Source of the DNA: DATBJG01 sp963790545
GTDB lineage: Bacteria > Acidobacteriota > Vicinamibacteria > Vicinamibacterales > JAMQPK01
NCBI GenBank assembly: GCA_963790545.1
Contig: CAWBPA010000017.1
Location: 1,426,001-1,490,000, forward strand
Direction: 5' to 3'
DNA: 64,000 bases
The notes below the pieces were generated by a model. That model had not been told where the DNA came from. It made no database searches and worked only from the letters and a program-made list of their open reading frames with translations. Within the stretch, counting starts at the first letter, position 1. Each line of letters opens with the position of its first letter. This document shows, piece after piece, positions 26,889 to 35,529 of the stretch. The translations under genes and the position numbers were made by a program.

Positions 26889-28268
26889 ATGTCCAATCTA
26901 CTCGACACGCTTCTGACGCGGCGCGAGGCTTTCACGGTTGGGGCTTCTCTTGTCAGTGCCTACTGGTTTCTTCCGCTGCTGAAGCCGACCAACGTCCATG
27001 CGCAATCAAAGGTCAAGCCGCGCGGGTCTGCGCGCTTCGTCATCTTCGTCATGCTGGAGGGCGGGCAGTCCCATGTCGACAGCTGGGACCTGAAGGAAGG
27101 TAAATGGACACCGGAGAACTTCGACGTCCGCGAGATCGAACCGGGTGTCAAATGGCCGATGGGCCTCTTTCCACAACTGGCCAAGCAGCGCGAACGATAT
27201 TCGCTCATTCGTTCGATGGAAGCCTGGGACAGTGTGCACTTCCGGGCCCAATATTACGTGCAGTCGGCGCACATGATGAATCCTGCGCTTCAAAAGGAAC
27301 TCCCACCCGTGGGTTCCGTCGTCGCGTACGAATCCGCCGCGCGGCGGCGGCCAACTGACACGCTGCCCGGGTATGTGGCCGCCAATGTCACCCTCTCGCA
27401 GGCGGGACTTCTGGGCTCCGGGTTCCTGCCAGCCACGTACACGCCGTTTCATATCGATACGACAACAGGAATAGGCGCCATCGCGCTGGACGATGACGGC
27501 CGGAAGAAACTCTTGCGCCGCTGGGAGCTTTTGAAGAATTTCGACGAACGGTTACGGAACGACTCGTCTCTGGCGGCCAAGGCCTTTCGCGACTATCACA
27601 ATCATTACGAAGGCGCCGTCAGCATGATGGCGGATCCACGCGCCTCTCAGGTCTTTCAGATCGATGTCTCCGACCACGAGCGTTACGGAAAAACCCAGGT
27701 TGGCGACGGCTGCATTCTTGCCCGCAATCTGGTCGAAGCAGATGCCGGAACGCATTTCGTGATGGTGAACCATCGCGACTGGGATCACCACAACCGCATC
27801 TACAACGAGGGGAACCACTACAAGTTGTGTAAAGAGCTCGACATCGCGCTCTCCTCGCTGCTCGAGGATCTTGCCACTCGGAAACGCGCGGATGGACGCA
27901 CGCTGCTCGATGAGACCATGGTCGTCTGCTTTGGCGAATTCGGTCGAACCCCAGGCGACCTCAGCCCGTTGAACGGGCGTGACCACTATCAGTACGCGTT
28001 AACAGGCCTGTTTGCCGGAGGTGGTGTACAGGGCGGCCGCGTGATCGGGAAGACCGACGACATGGGCGCCAAAGTCATGGAGGGGGGCTGGAACGTCAAG
28101 CGATCGGTCTATATGGAAGATGTGGCCACGACGATGTACTCCGCGCTGGGCATCGACTGGTCGAAAACGATTGAGGGTGCACCGTCAGGGCGTGCGTTCC
28201 ACTACATCGAACCGTTCGCGTCGAAAAAGATGATCAGGAACCAGGAGATTTTGCCCCTGTTTGTCTAA
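26889..28268 (+). CDS. DUF1501 protein, alkaline-phosphatase-like fold
   Basis: A 459-residue protein with a Tat-like leader (LTRREAFTVGASLVSAYWF) and DUF1501 features: ARFVIFVMLEGGQSHVDSWD, GLFPQLAKQRERYSLIRSME, the metal-type segments VNHRDWDHHN and VVCFGEFGRTPGDL, and NGRDHYQYAL. The fold is that of sulfatase/phosphatase enzymes, but the usual catalytic Ser/Cys is not evident. It is the standard partner of DUF1549/1553, and the start (ATG 26889) is 10 bases after that stop. Probably exported. Confidence 0.92.
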   Translation: MSNLLDTLLTRREAFTVGASLVSAYWFLPLLKPTNVHAQSKVKPRGSARFVIFVMLEGGQSHVDSWDLKEGKWTPENFDVREIEPGVKWPMGLFPQLAKQRERYSLIRSMEAWDSVHFRAQYYVQSAHMMNPALQKELPPVGSVVAYESAARRRPTDTLPGYVAANVTLSQAGLLGSGFLPATYTPFHIDTTTGIGAIALDDDGRKKLLRRWELLKNFDERLRNDSSLAAKAFRDYHNHYEGAVSMMADPRASQVFQIDVSDHERYGKTQVGDGCILARNLVEADAGTHFVMVNHRDWDHHNRIYNEGNHYKLCKELDIALSSLLEDLATRKRADGRTLLDETMVVCFGEFGRTPGDLSPLNGRDHYQYALTGLFAGGGVQGGRVIGKTDDMGAKVMEGGWNVKRSVYMEDVATTMYSALGIDWSKTIEGAPSGRAFHYIEPFASKKMIRNQEILPLFV

Positions 28269-28291
28269 ACATCCACCAACCGAGCGTTTCA

Positions 28292-28365
28292 TCACAGAGG
28301 CTACGGAGAACACAGAGAAAAAACCGAAATTGCTCTGTGACCTCTGTGACCTCCGTGGTGAAGAG
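28292..28365. repeat. CACAGAG/CTCTGTG inverted repeat
   Basis: The left arm TCACAGAGGCTACGGAGAA then CACAGAG and the right arm CTCTGTGACCTCTGTGACCT then CCGTGGTGA can pair into a long imperfect hairpin with an A-rich loop. It separates the convergent DUF1501 and PQQ-dehydrogenase genes, so it is well placed as a bidirectional terminator. Related single-arm copies are at 1318 and 60163. Confidence 0.7.
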
Positions 28366-28374
28366 CCTTTACAT

Positions 28375-30033
28375 TTATTCCGGCATCAACGCAAACGTCC
28401 AGACAGAGCCGCCGGTGGGCACTTTGTCCGCGGCATAGCGATTGGCCAATCCGCCACCAAGTCCCGATGCCACGGTCACGTATTGCCGGCCTTTGTGGGT
28501 GTACGTAATGGCCGTCGCATTGACGCTCGAGCCGGTCTTGAACTGCCAGAGCGTCTTGCCGGTTTCCTCGTCGAGGGCAAGGAACTCCCCGGTTAGTTTG
28601 CCTGTGAAGACGAGCCCACCACCAGTTGCAAGCATTCCCGCCGAACTGGGAAAGTCGGTCAACGGGATCTCCCATTTCTTTTCACCGGTCAGCGGATTGA
28701 TCGCCGCGAAGTGACCCATGACGTCTCCGGGCTTGACTTCCGGGAGCCGGCTCGTAATACCGGTGGAGTTCGCGCCAATGACCTGCGGCTTTGGCGCTGC
28801 CAGCTTCTGGATGCGCGGCAGGTTCCACGTGCTCGCGTAGACCAGACCGGTGGAGGGGTTGAACGCAATCGGAACAGCATTCGTTCCGCGCGACGGCCAG
28901 ATTTCTACCTCTTCGCCGGCGAGGAACCGTTTGTAGACATCAGTCAGGACCGGCCGACCGGTGGCAGGGTCGATCCGGGAGGCCCAATTGACGTTGACGT
29001 ACGGGTGGGCTGCAATCAGTTTGCAGTTCGTCCGATCCAGCACGTACAGAAAGCCGTTCTTGTTTGGTTGGATCATGACCTTCCGAAGCTGGCCGGCAAC
29101 CTGAATATCGGCGAGCACGTGTTCGTCGGCGCCATCCACGTCGTACACGTCATTGGGGGTGTATTGAAAGTGACAAACAATCTCGCCTGTTTTCGGACGA
29201 ATCGCGAGCACGCTCGACGTGAACAGGCTGTCGAGCTCACCACGAGGTTTCGGATCGTACGGCTCCGCATTGCCCGTGCCCCAATACACGAGGTCGAGTT
29301 GGGGATCGTAGGAGCCGGAGCGCCACGTCGGCCCACCACCGTACAGCCACGCATCGCTACCTTTGGGCCACGTTTCAGAGCCAGGCTCGCCAGGCGCCGG
29401 GATCGTGTACCTGCGCCACAGCTGTTTGCCGGTGTCAGGATCCCAACCGTCCAGGAATCCACGGGTGGTGGACTCCCCACCGGCCATACCGGAAATCAAC
29501 ACGCCATTGGCCACGATGGGGGCGCTCGTCGTGTAGTAGCCCTCCTTCCATTCGGCAAATTTCTGTTTCCACAATTGTTTGCCCGTCTTCATGTCGAGTG
29601 CGAGCACGTGATTGTCGATCGTGATGCGAAACAGCTTGCCGTTGAAGATTGTGGCTGCGCCTCTCGTGATGGCCGCCCGCTGCACACCAGGGTCGCGTTC
29701 GACAGGCGTGCGCCATAGCTGGCGGCCGGTTTCGACGTCGATCGCGAACGTCCACCTGCCGTTGATCACGTACATCACGCCGTTGTAAATCGTGGGCGCC
29801 GCCAGTTCACCCAGATCGTTCATGAGACTGGCGTTCCAAACGGGCACCAGGCGCTTCACATTGGACTTGTTGATTTGCCTGAGCGGGCTGTAGCTCTTGC
29901 GGTCGTAACCCATACTCTGGGTCGTGACGTTATCGGTGTTCTTCCCATCGTTCACGAGTTCTTCAGTCGTTTGCGCGAATCCCAACCCGGAACACAAGCC
30001 GACGAGGATCGCCAGCAGCCACACCTGTTTCAT
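28375..30033 (-). CDS. Exported PQQ-dependent alcohol dehydrogenase (possibly lanthanide-type)
   Basis: A 552-residue protein. The ATG at 30033 opens a signal peptide (WLLAILVGLCSGLGFAQ). The eight-bladed propeller is marked by W-docking motifs such as LDMKTGKQLWKQ, WDPDTGKQLWRR and LDEETGKTLWQFK. The active-site region is NDVYDVDGADE: the catalytic Asp is followed at +2 by Asp, as in XoxF/PedH-type lanthanide enzymes, not Ala/Ser as in calcium enzymes. No vicinal Cys-Cys and no cytochrome c domain are seen, so an external acceptor is needed. It oxidises an alcohol or sugar in the periplasm; the substrate is unknown. Confidence 0.9.
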   Translation of the reverse strand: MKQVWLLAILVGLCSGLGFAQTTEELVNDGKNTDNVTTQSMGYDRKSYSPLRQINKSNVKRLVPVWNASLMNDLGELAAPTIYNGVMYVINGRWTFAIDVETGRQLWRTPVERDPGVQRAAITRGAATIFNGKLFRITIDNHVLALDMKTGKQLWKQKFAEWKEGYYTTSAPIVANGVLISGMAGGESTTRGFLDGWDPDTGKQLWRRYTIPAPGEPGSETWPKGSDAWLYGGGPTWRSGSYDPQLDLVYWGTGNAEPYDPKPRGELDSLFTSSVLAIRPKTGEIVCHFQYTPNDVYDVDGADEHVLADIQVAGQLRKVMIQPNKNGFLYVLDRTNCKLIAAHPYVNVNWASRIDPATGRPVLTDVYKRFLAGEEVEIWPSRGTNAVPIAFNPSTGLVYASTWNLPRIQKLAAPKPQVIGANSTGITSRLPEVKPGDVMGHFAAINPLTGEKKWEIPLTDFPSSAGMLATGGGLVFTGKLTGEFLALDEETGKTLWQFKTGSSVNATAITYTHKGRQYVTVASGLGGGLANRYAADKVPTGGSVWTFALMPE

Positions 30034-30133
30034 GGTCAGCCTCCGCTGCGCGCGTCGTGTCCGATCGACAAAATCCGTTGCGCCAGTATAGTCCTGTGGA
30101 GGCCGTTCAGGGCGTCTCGGTTCCCCGGCGAAA

Positions 30134-30661
30134 TTACTTGCGGCCGAAGGTATAGCCCACTCCAAATTTGAGAAGTGTCGGGTCGATCTTGGCCTCGATG
30201 AACGTGCCTCTCTGACTGGCAATGCCGGTGACCAGCGTGACCCCCTTGCGCCAGCCGCCGTCGTGCCACTGATATCCGTGCCGATCCTTTGTGTGGTAGT
30301 GGCTGATGGTCATGCCGGTGCCTGCGTAGCGTGACCAGCGCGATCCGATCGAACGCTGAATCCGGAACTCGAGATTGATCATCGAGCGAGGCAACGAATC
30401 GTCCTGGTCGTTGCCCAGGGTCAGTTCGACGCTCGGGCGGAACCACAGCTCTCTCACCTTGTGGGACGCATTCTGTGATCCCTCGAACCGATCCAATCGG
30501 GCATCGACGTGGGCTCCGGCGTATCCTTTCGCGATCATCCCGACGCCGCCTCTCAGGCCAAACCCCTGCGCGAACGCGCGATCCGCCGCCGTCAATATCA
30601 CGACCAGGAAGAACGCAATCTGACCCGCTTTCGACCACCCCGACCTCGATGTGTGCGACAT
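30134..30661 (-). CDS. Secreted/outer-membrane hypothetical protein
   Basis: A 175-residue protein. The start at 30661 gives a signal peptide (AGQIAFFLVVILTAADRAFA) followed by Gly/Arg-rich, strand-like sequence (GLRGGVGMIAKGYAGAHVDA, NLEFRIQRSIGSRWSRYA) ending FGVGYTFGRK, in keeping with a small 8-strand barrel. No family recognised. It sits about 100 bases upstream of the PQQ dehydrogenase on the same strand, so the two could be co-regulated. Confidence 0.65.
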   Translation of the reverse strand: MSHTSRSGWSKAGQIAFFLVVILTAADRAFAQGFGLRGGVGMIAKGYAGAHVDARLDRFEGSQNASHKVRELWFRPSVELTLGNDQDDSLPRSMINLEFRIQRSIGSRWSRYAGTGMTISHYHTKDRHGYQWHDGGWRKGVTLVTGIASQRGTFIEAKIDPTLLKFGVGYTFGRK

Positions 30662-30765
30662 CTGCGTCTCCTTTTCTGACAGGAAGCCGTTCCCTGTTGG
30701 AGACCAGCGTAGGACCTGGCTGGGGCTGAAGTCGTGAGGGAAGTGTGAGAAAGGCGTGAAATTTG

Positions 30766-31023
30766 ACGAGACGCGGATCACCGCGGATTAACGCGGATCA
30801 GATGCCGGCAGCCTGGCGAAGCCAGGCTGCGTGGAAGGTGGAACGATCGAGGAGAAGAACGCCCAACTCGGCGGTCACGTTCTTCTCCTCGATCGTTCCA
30901 CCTTCCACGCGCGCCTGCGGCGCGGCCGGCGTCGTCAAGGACCGAGAAATTCACGCCTATGTCGTGGGTCCATGACTTCTTGGCCAAAGATCCGTGTGAA
31001 TCCGCGGCGATCCGCGTCCCGTA
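30766..31023. repeat. Nested cloverleaf palindromic element, copy B
   Basis: It has the same plan and orientation as copy A. Outer arms (30766-30800 and 30989-31022) pair over CGGATCNCCGCGGATT-type blocks. The left side hairpin GCAGCCTGGC-GAA-GCCAGGCTGC (30808-30830) has a 10-bp perfect stem. The central stem is 33 bp and perfect (30829-30861 with 30878-30910, 16-base loop). The right side hairpin GCGCC-TGC-GGCGC lies at 30911-30923. It lies between two minus-strand genes; nothing else is seen there. Confidence 0.92.
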
Positions 31024-31044
31024 AAAAGGCTCCGGCGGGACACG

Positions 31045-31563
31045 CTACCGAGACGACGACGTGGCCTGGCCTTTGAAGACCGCATCGATCGCGGCTTGAG
31101 CGCACTTCTCGCCATCCGCCCCGGACACGCCCATGGCACCCACGACCTGGCCATCGACCACGATGGGCAGGGCCCCCGGTTGTGGGAAGTCGTTCATGAA
31201 CGTTGGCGCCAGATTTTCGCCGCTCCGCACCATCTTGTTGGTCACCGACGTCGGGCGACGCCAGCGCAACGCCGACTTTGCCTTCAAGAGCGCCGTGTCG
31301 ATGGCGTTCATGGGTGCGCCTTCCATCGCGTGAAACTCGATGAGATTGCCGCCCCAATCCAAAACCGCCATCGCCACAACCTGTTTGTTCTGCTCGGCCC
31401 AGGCGGTACAGGCGTCAGCGAGGGCCCGCGCGCCAGCACTCGAGACAACTTTGATCTCCCTCGTCGCTTTGATGTCCTTCGTCGCTTGCATCGCGAAAGG
31501 ACCGGCGACCACCGAAACCGTCACCAACGCGGAAAGCGGCAGAAGACGAGGGCGCATGCGCAT
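31045..31563 (-). CDS. GlcG/HbpS-type haem-binding family protein (DUF336), exported
   Basis: A 172-residue protein with a signal peptide (LLPLSALVTVSVVAGPFAM) and a GlcG/HbpS domain: ACTAWAEQNKQVVAMAVLDW, NLIEFHAMEGAPMNAIDTAL, FPQPGALPIVVDGQVVGAMG and VSGADGEKCAQAAIDAVF. Family members bind haem or act as accessory sensors. It follows the molybdenum hydroxylase large subunit after 10 bases on the same strand, an order that suggests an accessory or substrate-binding role for that enzyme. Confidence 0.85.
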   Translation of the reverse strand: MRMRPRLLPLSALVTVSVVAGPFAMQATKDIKATREIKVVSSAGARALADACTAWAEQNKQVVAMAVLDWGGNLIEFHAMEGAPMNAIDTALLKAKSALRWRRPTSVTNKMVRSGENLAPTFMNDFPQPGALPIVVDGQVVGAMGVSGADGEKCAQAAIDAVFKGQATSSSR

Positions 31564-31573
31564 GGTATGTCTC

Positions 31574-33808
31574 CTATGCCCAACTGAAGCCGCTCTTGCT
31601 GAGCGGCAATTGCCTCACCCGCCTGCCCGTGGCCGTGAAGATTGCATTGGCCACTGCGGGCAGCACGGGCGGCAGCGCAGGTTCACCAAGCCCGGTGGGC
31701 GGGTTGTCGGTTTTGTGCCAGTGAATCTCAATCGCGGCGGGGGTTTGCGACATCCGAAGCATCTGATGCTGATGGAAGTTTGCCTGTTGCACGCGCCCCG
31801 CTTCGAGGGTGATTTCCTGGGCCATCAACTCGCTCAAGCCGTCGACGACTGCCCCCTGCACCATGTTCTCCGCGGCGGCTGGATTGATGATGTGACTCCC
31901 GACATCTCCGGCTACCCAAATCTTGTTGACCTTCACGCGGTTCTGGTCGCTCACGCTCACATCGGCGACCTCGGCGAAGTACCCGAAGTGGCTGAAATGA
32001 AACGCGACCCCGAGGGCCCGCCCTTTGGGCAGCGACGCGCGTTGGTTCCATCCCGATTTCTCTGCGACGAGCTTCAGCACCGGGACCATGCGCGCGGGCG
32101 TGAAGGGGGTTGCGAACGGACCCTTGTCGGTTGCCGCCATCTGCGTTTGATTGAGGAGCTGGATGCGGAACTCCACCGGATCTTTCCCGGCAGCGTGGGC
32201 CAGCTCGTCCAGGAAGCTCTGGAACACGAACGCGTACACGTTCGACCCCGGCGCTCGAAGTGCGCCGGTCTTCATCCAGAGCGGCATCAGCGTGTACTCG
32301 AGCGTGAAATCTGGAATCAGGCGAGCCGGGAACTCGTCAGAGCTGATGTTGCCGGCCGAGGCAAATGCCTCACCCGATCCGAAGCCGACGAAATGGTCGC
32401 GCCATCCAACGATCTTGCCGGATGCATCGAGGCCGGCCTTCAGATACTGGAACCCGCCCGGCCGATAGAAGTCGTGCCGCATGTCATCTTCACGCGACCA
32501 CATCAACTTCACCGGGCCATTGACTTGCTTCGAAATCCACGCCGTCTCCACCATGTAGTCGTTGGTGAGACGACGGCCAAAGCCGCCGCCACCGCGCTGT
32601 AGGTGAATCGTAATTGCGGCCTCCGGGATGCCGAGCGTCTTGGCAACCAGACCGCGGCCGCCCGCCGGAATCTGCGTGTTGGACCAGATTTCGATCTTGC
32701 CGCCCTGCCAGTGCGCCAGGCAATTCTGCGGCTCGAGTGGTGCGTGTGAAATGAACGGATAGGAGTACGACCCCTCGACCACCTTCGCAGCCTTCGCAAA
32801 CTGGGCCTCGACATCGCCGTCCTTGCGCAGCACCTTCCCCGCCGGTTGCTTCGCCAGCGCGTCCGCGCGTTTGGCAAACTCGACACTCGATTGCTGTGCA
32901 CCACGACCCTCGTCCCACGTGACCTTGAGCTGCCTGCGGGCGCTCTGCGCCTGCCAATAGGTGTCGGCGACAATTGCCACGCCAGGCTCGAGATCCACTT
33001 CGAAACCGAGCACCGGCACGTCCTTCACCTGTCCTTCGACCAGAAATGCGTGCTTCACTCCCGGGAGCTTCTTGATCTCGTCGAGGTTTGCGCCGGTTGG
33101 CTTCCCGCCAAAGACCGGACACTTTTCGTACACGGCCACCAGCATGTTCGGAACCGCAAAGTCGATCGCATAGCTCGGCTTCCCCGTCACGATGTCTTGC
33201 ACGTCCCACCCACGCTGGCTGTGGCCGATGATTTTGAAATCCTTGGGATCTTTGAGCTTGACGGACTTCAGCTCCGGCGCCGACATGGTGGCGGCCCGGG
33301 CGGCCAGCTCGCCGTACCCGCTCGATCGATTCGACCCGCGGTGTACGACGCGCCCAGCGTCGGTCGTGAGCTCAGACGCAGGGACGTTCCAGGTCTGGGC
33401 TGCCGCCGCAACAAGCATCGCCCGTCCCGCAGCGCCCACCTGGCGCATGGGAAGCCAGTTCATGGGCGTCGCCAGGCTGCCGCCGGCAAACTGCCCGAAG
33501 TACTTCTTGTCGTCGAAGTCAGCCTGTTCGATCCTGACGTTCTTCCACTCCACGTCGAGCTCTTCAGCAATGAGCATCGGGAGCATCGTCTTCACGCCCT
33601 GGCCGACTTCGGGGCCCTTGGCCATGATGGTCACCGTGCCGTTGGCGTCGATTCGGAAGTAGGCACTGGGCACGGGTGCGGGATCGGTCCCGAATTGAGC
33701 CGAGACCGGCTCGGCTTTCCAATAGAGGCCAACGAGCATTCCACCGCCGGCAAGCGCCGTCACTTTCAAGAACGACCGACGATCGATCGTTTGCAATGTC
33801 GTCTTCAT
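31574..33808 (-). CDS. Tat-exported molybdenum hydroxylase large subunit (isoquinoline 1-oxidoreductase beta-like)
   Basis: A 744-residue protein with a twin-arginine leader (DRRSFLKVTALAGGGML). Xanthine dehydrogenase-family motifs include IMAKGPEVGQGVKTMLPMLI, LQRGGGGFGRRLTNDYMVET, LRAPGSNVYAFVFQSFLDEL and, near the C-terminus, GLGEPALPPVLPA, whose Glu is the likely catalytic base. It holds the molybdopterin cofactor and hydroxylates an aromatic N-heterocycle or aldehyde using water. It lies downstream of its 2Fe-2S subunit (88 bases) and upstream of GlcG. The flavin subunit is absent, as in IorAB enzymes that use a cytochrome acceptor. Confidence 0.92.
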   Translation of the reverse strand: MKTTLQTIDRRSFLKVTALAGGGMLVGLYWKAEPVSAQFGTDPAPVPSAYFRIDANGTVTIMAKGPEVGQGVKTMLPMLIAEELDVEWKNVRIEQADFDDKKYFGQFAGGSLATPMNWLPMRQVGAAGRAMLVAAAAQTWNVPASELTTDAGRVVHRGSNRSSGYGELAARAATMSAPELKSVKLKDPKDFKIIGHSQRGWDVQDIVTGKPSYAIDFAVPNMLVAVYEKCPVFGGKPTGANLDEIKKLPGVKHAFLVEGQVKDVPVLGFEVDLEPGVAIVADTYWQAQSARRQLKVTWDEGRGAQQSSVEFAKRADALAKQPAGKVLRKDGDVEAQFAKAAKVVEGSYSYPFISHAPLEPQNCLAHWQGGKIEIWSNTQIPAGGRGLVAKTLGIPEAAITIHLQRGGGGFGRRLTNDYMVETAWISKQVNGPVKLMWSREDDMRHDFYRPGGFQYLKAGLDASGKIVGWRDHFVGFGSGEAFASAGNISSDEFPARLIPDFTLEYTLMPLWMKTGALRAPGSNVYAFVFQSFLDELAHAAGKDPVEFRIQLLNQTQMAATDKGPFATPFTPARMVPVLKLVAEKSGWNQRASLPKGRALGVAFHFSHFGYFAEVADVSVSDQNRVKVNKIWVAGDVGSHIINPAAAENMVQGAVVDGLSELMAQEITLEAGRVQQANFHQHQMLRMSQTPAAIEIHWHKTDNPPTGLGEPALPPVLPAVANAIFTATGRRVRQLPLSKSGFSWA

Positions 33809-33896
33809 AACTGAGTTCCTCAACTTCTCCTGTCCGAGGCTGAATCCCACAACTTGAAACTTAACTTCAGCCTTCAGACTTGAGACTTCAGACTTG

Positions 33897-34379
33897 TTAT
33901 CTCTGAGCCGTTTTGCGCGGTCCGCTCCCGAGCTCGGCCGCACGATGAATCGCCTGACGAATGCGAACATAGGTGCCGCACCGGCAGAGATTCCCGCTCA
34001 TCGCCGTGTTGATGTCTTGATCGGTTGGCTTGGGTGTCTTCTCGAGCAGGGCCGCGGCGGCCATGATTTGTCCGGCCTGGCAGTACCCGCATTGTGGGAC
34101 GTCCAGTTCCATCCAGGCCTGTTGCAATGGATGAGAACCGTCGGTCGACAACCCCTCGATCGTGGTGACGGGCTTCGCACCGACTGTGCGAACCGGCGTC
34201 TGGCACGATCGGACCGGTCTGCCTTCGACGAGCACCGTGCATGCCCCGCAGAGACCCGCTCCGCAGCCAAACTTGGTCCCCTTGAGGTCCAGCGCCTCAC
34301 GAAGCGCCCAGAGCAGGGGCATATCTCCGGGAACATCCGCCGTGACCGACTTGCCGTTGATTGTCAGTGTGTAAGCCAT
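33897..34379 (-). CDS. 2Fe-2S small subunit of molybdenum hydroxylase (isoquinoline 1-oxidoreductase alpha-like)
   Basis: A 160-residue protein with two [2Fe-2S] clusters. The ferredoxin-like N-terminal one is in GTKFGCGAGLCGACTVLVEG with the fourth Cys in RSCQT; the helical second one uses QCGYCQAGQIM and GNLCRCGTYVRIR. It passes electrons from the molybdenum centre of the large subunit encoded just downstream. The start at 34379 (MAYTLTINGKSVTADV) is the family's normal start. It has no signal peptide, so it would be exported with the Tat-carrying large subunit by hitch-hiking. Confidence 0.94.
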   Translation of the reverse strand: MAYTLTINGKSVTADVPGDMPLLWALREALDLKGTKFGCGAGLCGACTVLVEGRPVRSCQTPVRTVGAKPVTTIEGLSTDGSHPLQQAWMELDVPQCGYCQAGQIMAAAALLEKTPKPTDQDINTAMSGNLCRCGTYVRIRQAIHRAAELGSGPRKTAQR

Positions 34380-34434
34380 AGCCCCACCACAATACACGTT
34401 CCGTTGATAAATCGTAAGAGTCTCTTCGGCGGCG

Positions 34435-34562
34435 GCGCACGCTAAAGCGTGCGCGCTACGGGGGGTCATCCGTTGGGGTGTAGCGCGCAGGCTCCAGCCT
34501 GCGCGCGGGCGTTCAGCAAGGGTCATCCATTGGATGTAGCGCGCAGGCTTCAGCCTGCGCGA
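34435..34562. repeat. Three GTAGCGCGCAGG-type hairpin repeats
   Basis: Hairpins GCGCACGCTAAAGCGTGCGC, GCGCAGGCTCCAGCCTGCGC and GCGCAGGCTTCAGCCTGCGC each sit next to GTAGCGC or GCGCTAC. Between the second and third, GGGTCATCCNTTGG occurs twice, so the block looks like a tandem duplication. It fills the promoter side of the 2Fe-2S subunit gene and the gap to the ankyrin-FKBP gene. Confidence 0.8.
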
Positions 34563-34567
34563 GGCGT

Positions 34568-35512
34568 TCACACCCTCGCACGTGCCTCGAGTATGGCGAC
34601 CTCGGCCGTGAGCACCGCGCCCGCGGGAATCACCCCGGGAACTCCGCGATCGCCGTACGCCAGATGGGGCGCGATCTCAAACCGCCGCGTCCCACCAATG
34701 CGCATGCCCTCCACGCCGTAGAACAGACCGTTGACGAGCGAGCGTCGATCGATGCGAACTTCGGTCGTGAGCGTTTCGCCGTTGTCGTCCAGGCTTGCCA
34801 CGTCCACGTGCCCCCAGGCCGTCTGCCAACGGACCGCCTGTCCCGTGTTCAGCCAAAGACGAAGGCGAATCCTGTAATTCTGCTGGCGGCGCACCGGTTC
34901 ACCGGTGCCGGGGAAGTCGGACAGTAATGTCAGACCCGATCGGAGACGCGTGCGAAGGGGCTGTCCTTTCCGTGTGAGCAGGGCCGCCATGTCCGTCAGT
35001 CCAGCGCGCTCGGACATTTCGAGGGGTGTCTCACGCTCGTCGATCCGCGTGCGCAGCTCGGGATCTGCGCCACCGTCCAGGAGCAGCTGAGCCGCGAGCG
35101 CATTGCGCTCGGCCACTGCCATATGGAGCGGCGTGTAGTCGTTGAGACCGCGCTGATTGGGGTCGGCGCCAAACGACAGGAGCAACCGGATAATCTCGTC
35201 GACATCCGTGCGGCGCTCCGCTCCGGGCACCTCACGCGTGCAACTGAGTGCCGCAATGAGCGGCGGAAAGCCATCGTCCACAGGAGCATTCGGGTTGGCG
35301 CCGATCTCGAGCAGCGTGCGGATGAAATTCAGAGGGCTGTGATAGATCGCATACACCAGACACGAGCCAATCATGTCTGGCATGCGGCCGTTCGGGACGA
35401 CAGCCGGATCATCAACAGCCGCGCGCAGGCCATCCAGGTCGCCGTTGCGAAACGCCTCGTCAATGCGCCGAAATTTCGTCGCCTCCGCACAACGTTCGTC
35501 TTCAGTGGCCAT
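34568..35512 (-). CDS. Ankyrin-repeat / FKBP-type peptidyl-prolyl isomerase fusion
   Basis: A 314-residue protein. Residues ~15-190 hold four ankyrin-type repeats (FIRTLLEIGANPNAPVDDGF, IIRLLLSFGADPNQRGLNDY, LAAQLLLDGGADPELRTRID). Residues ~205-310 are an FKBP domain (GQAVRWQTAW, LVNGLFYGVEGMRIGGTRRF, AYGDRGVPGVIPAGAVLTAE). No signal peptide, so it is cytoplasmic. The ankyrin part probably selects clients for prolyl isomerisation. Some FKBP active-site aromatics look replaced, so activity is uncertain. It starts 17 bases after the RidA gene. Confidence 0.88.
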   Translation of the reverse strand: MATEDERCAEATKFRRIDEAFRNGDLDGLRAAVDDPAVVPNGRMPDMIGSCLVYAIYHSPLNFIRTLLEIGANPNAPVDDGFPPLIAALSCTREVPGAERRTDVDEIIRLLLSFGADPNQRGLNDYTPLHMAVAERNALAAQLLLDGGADPELRTRIDERETPLEMSERAGLTDMAALLTRKGQPLRTRLRSGLTLLSDFPGTGEPVRRQQNYRIRLRLWLNTGQAVRWQTAWGHVDVASLDDNGETLTTEVRIDRRSLVNGLFYGVEGMRIGGTRRFEIAPHLAYGDRGVPGVIPAGAVLTAEVAILEARARV

Positions 35513-35529
35513 TAAGAATTGAGAGTCGT

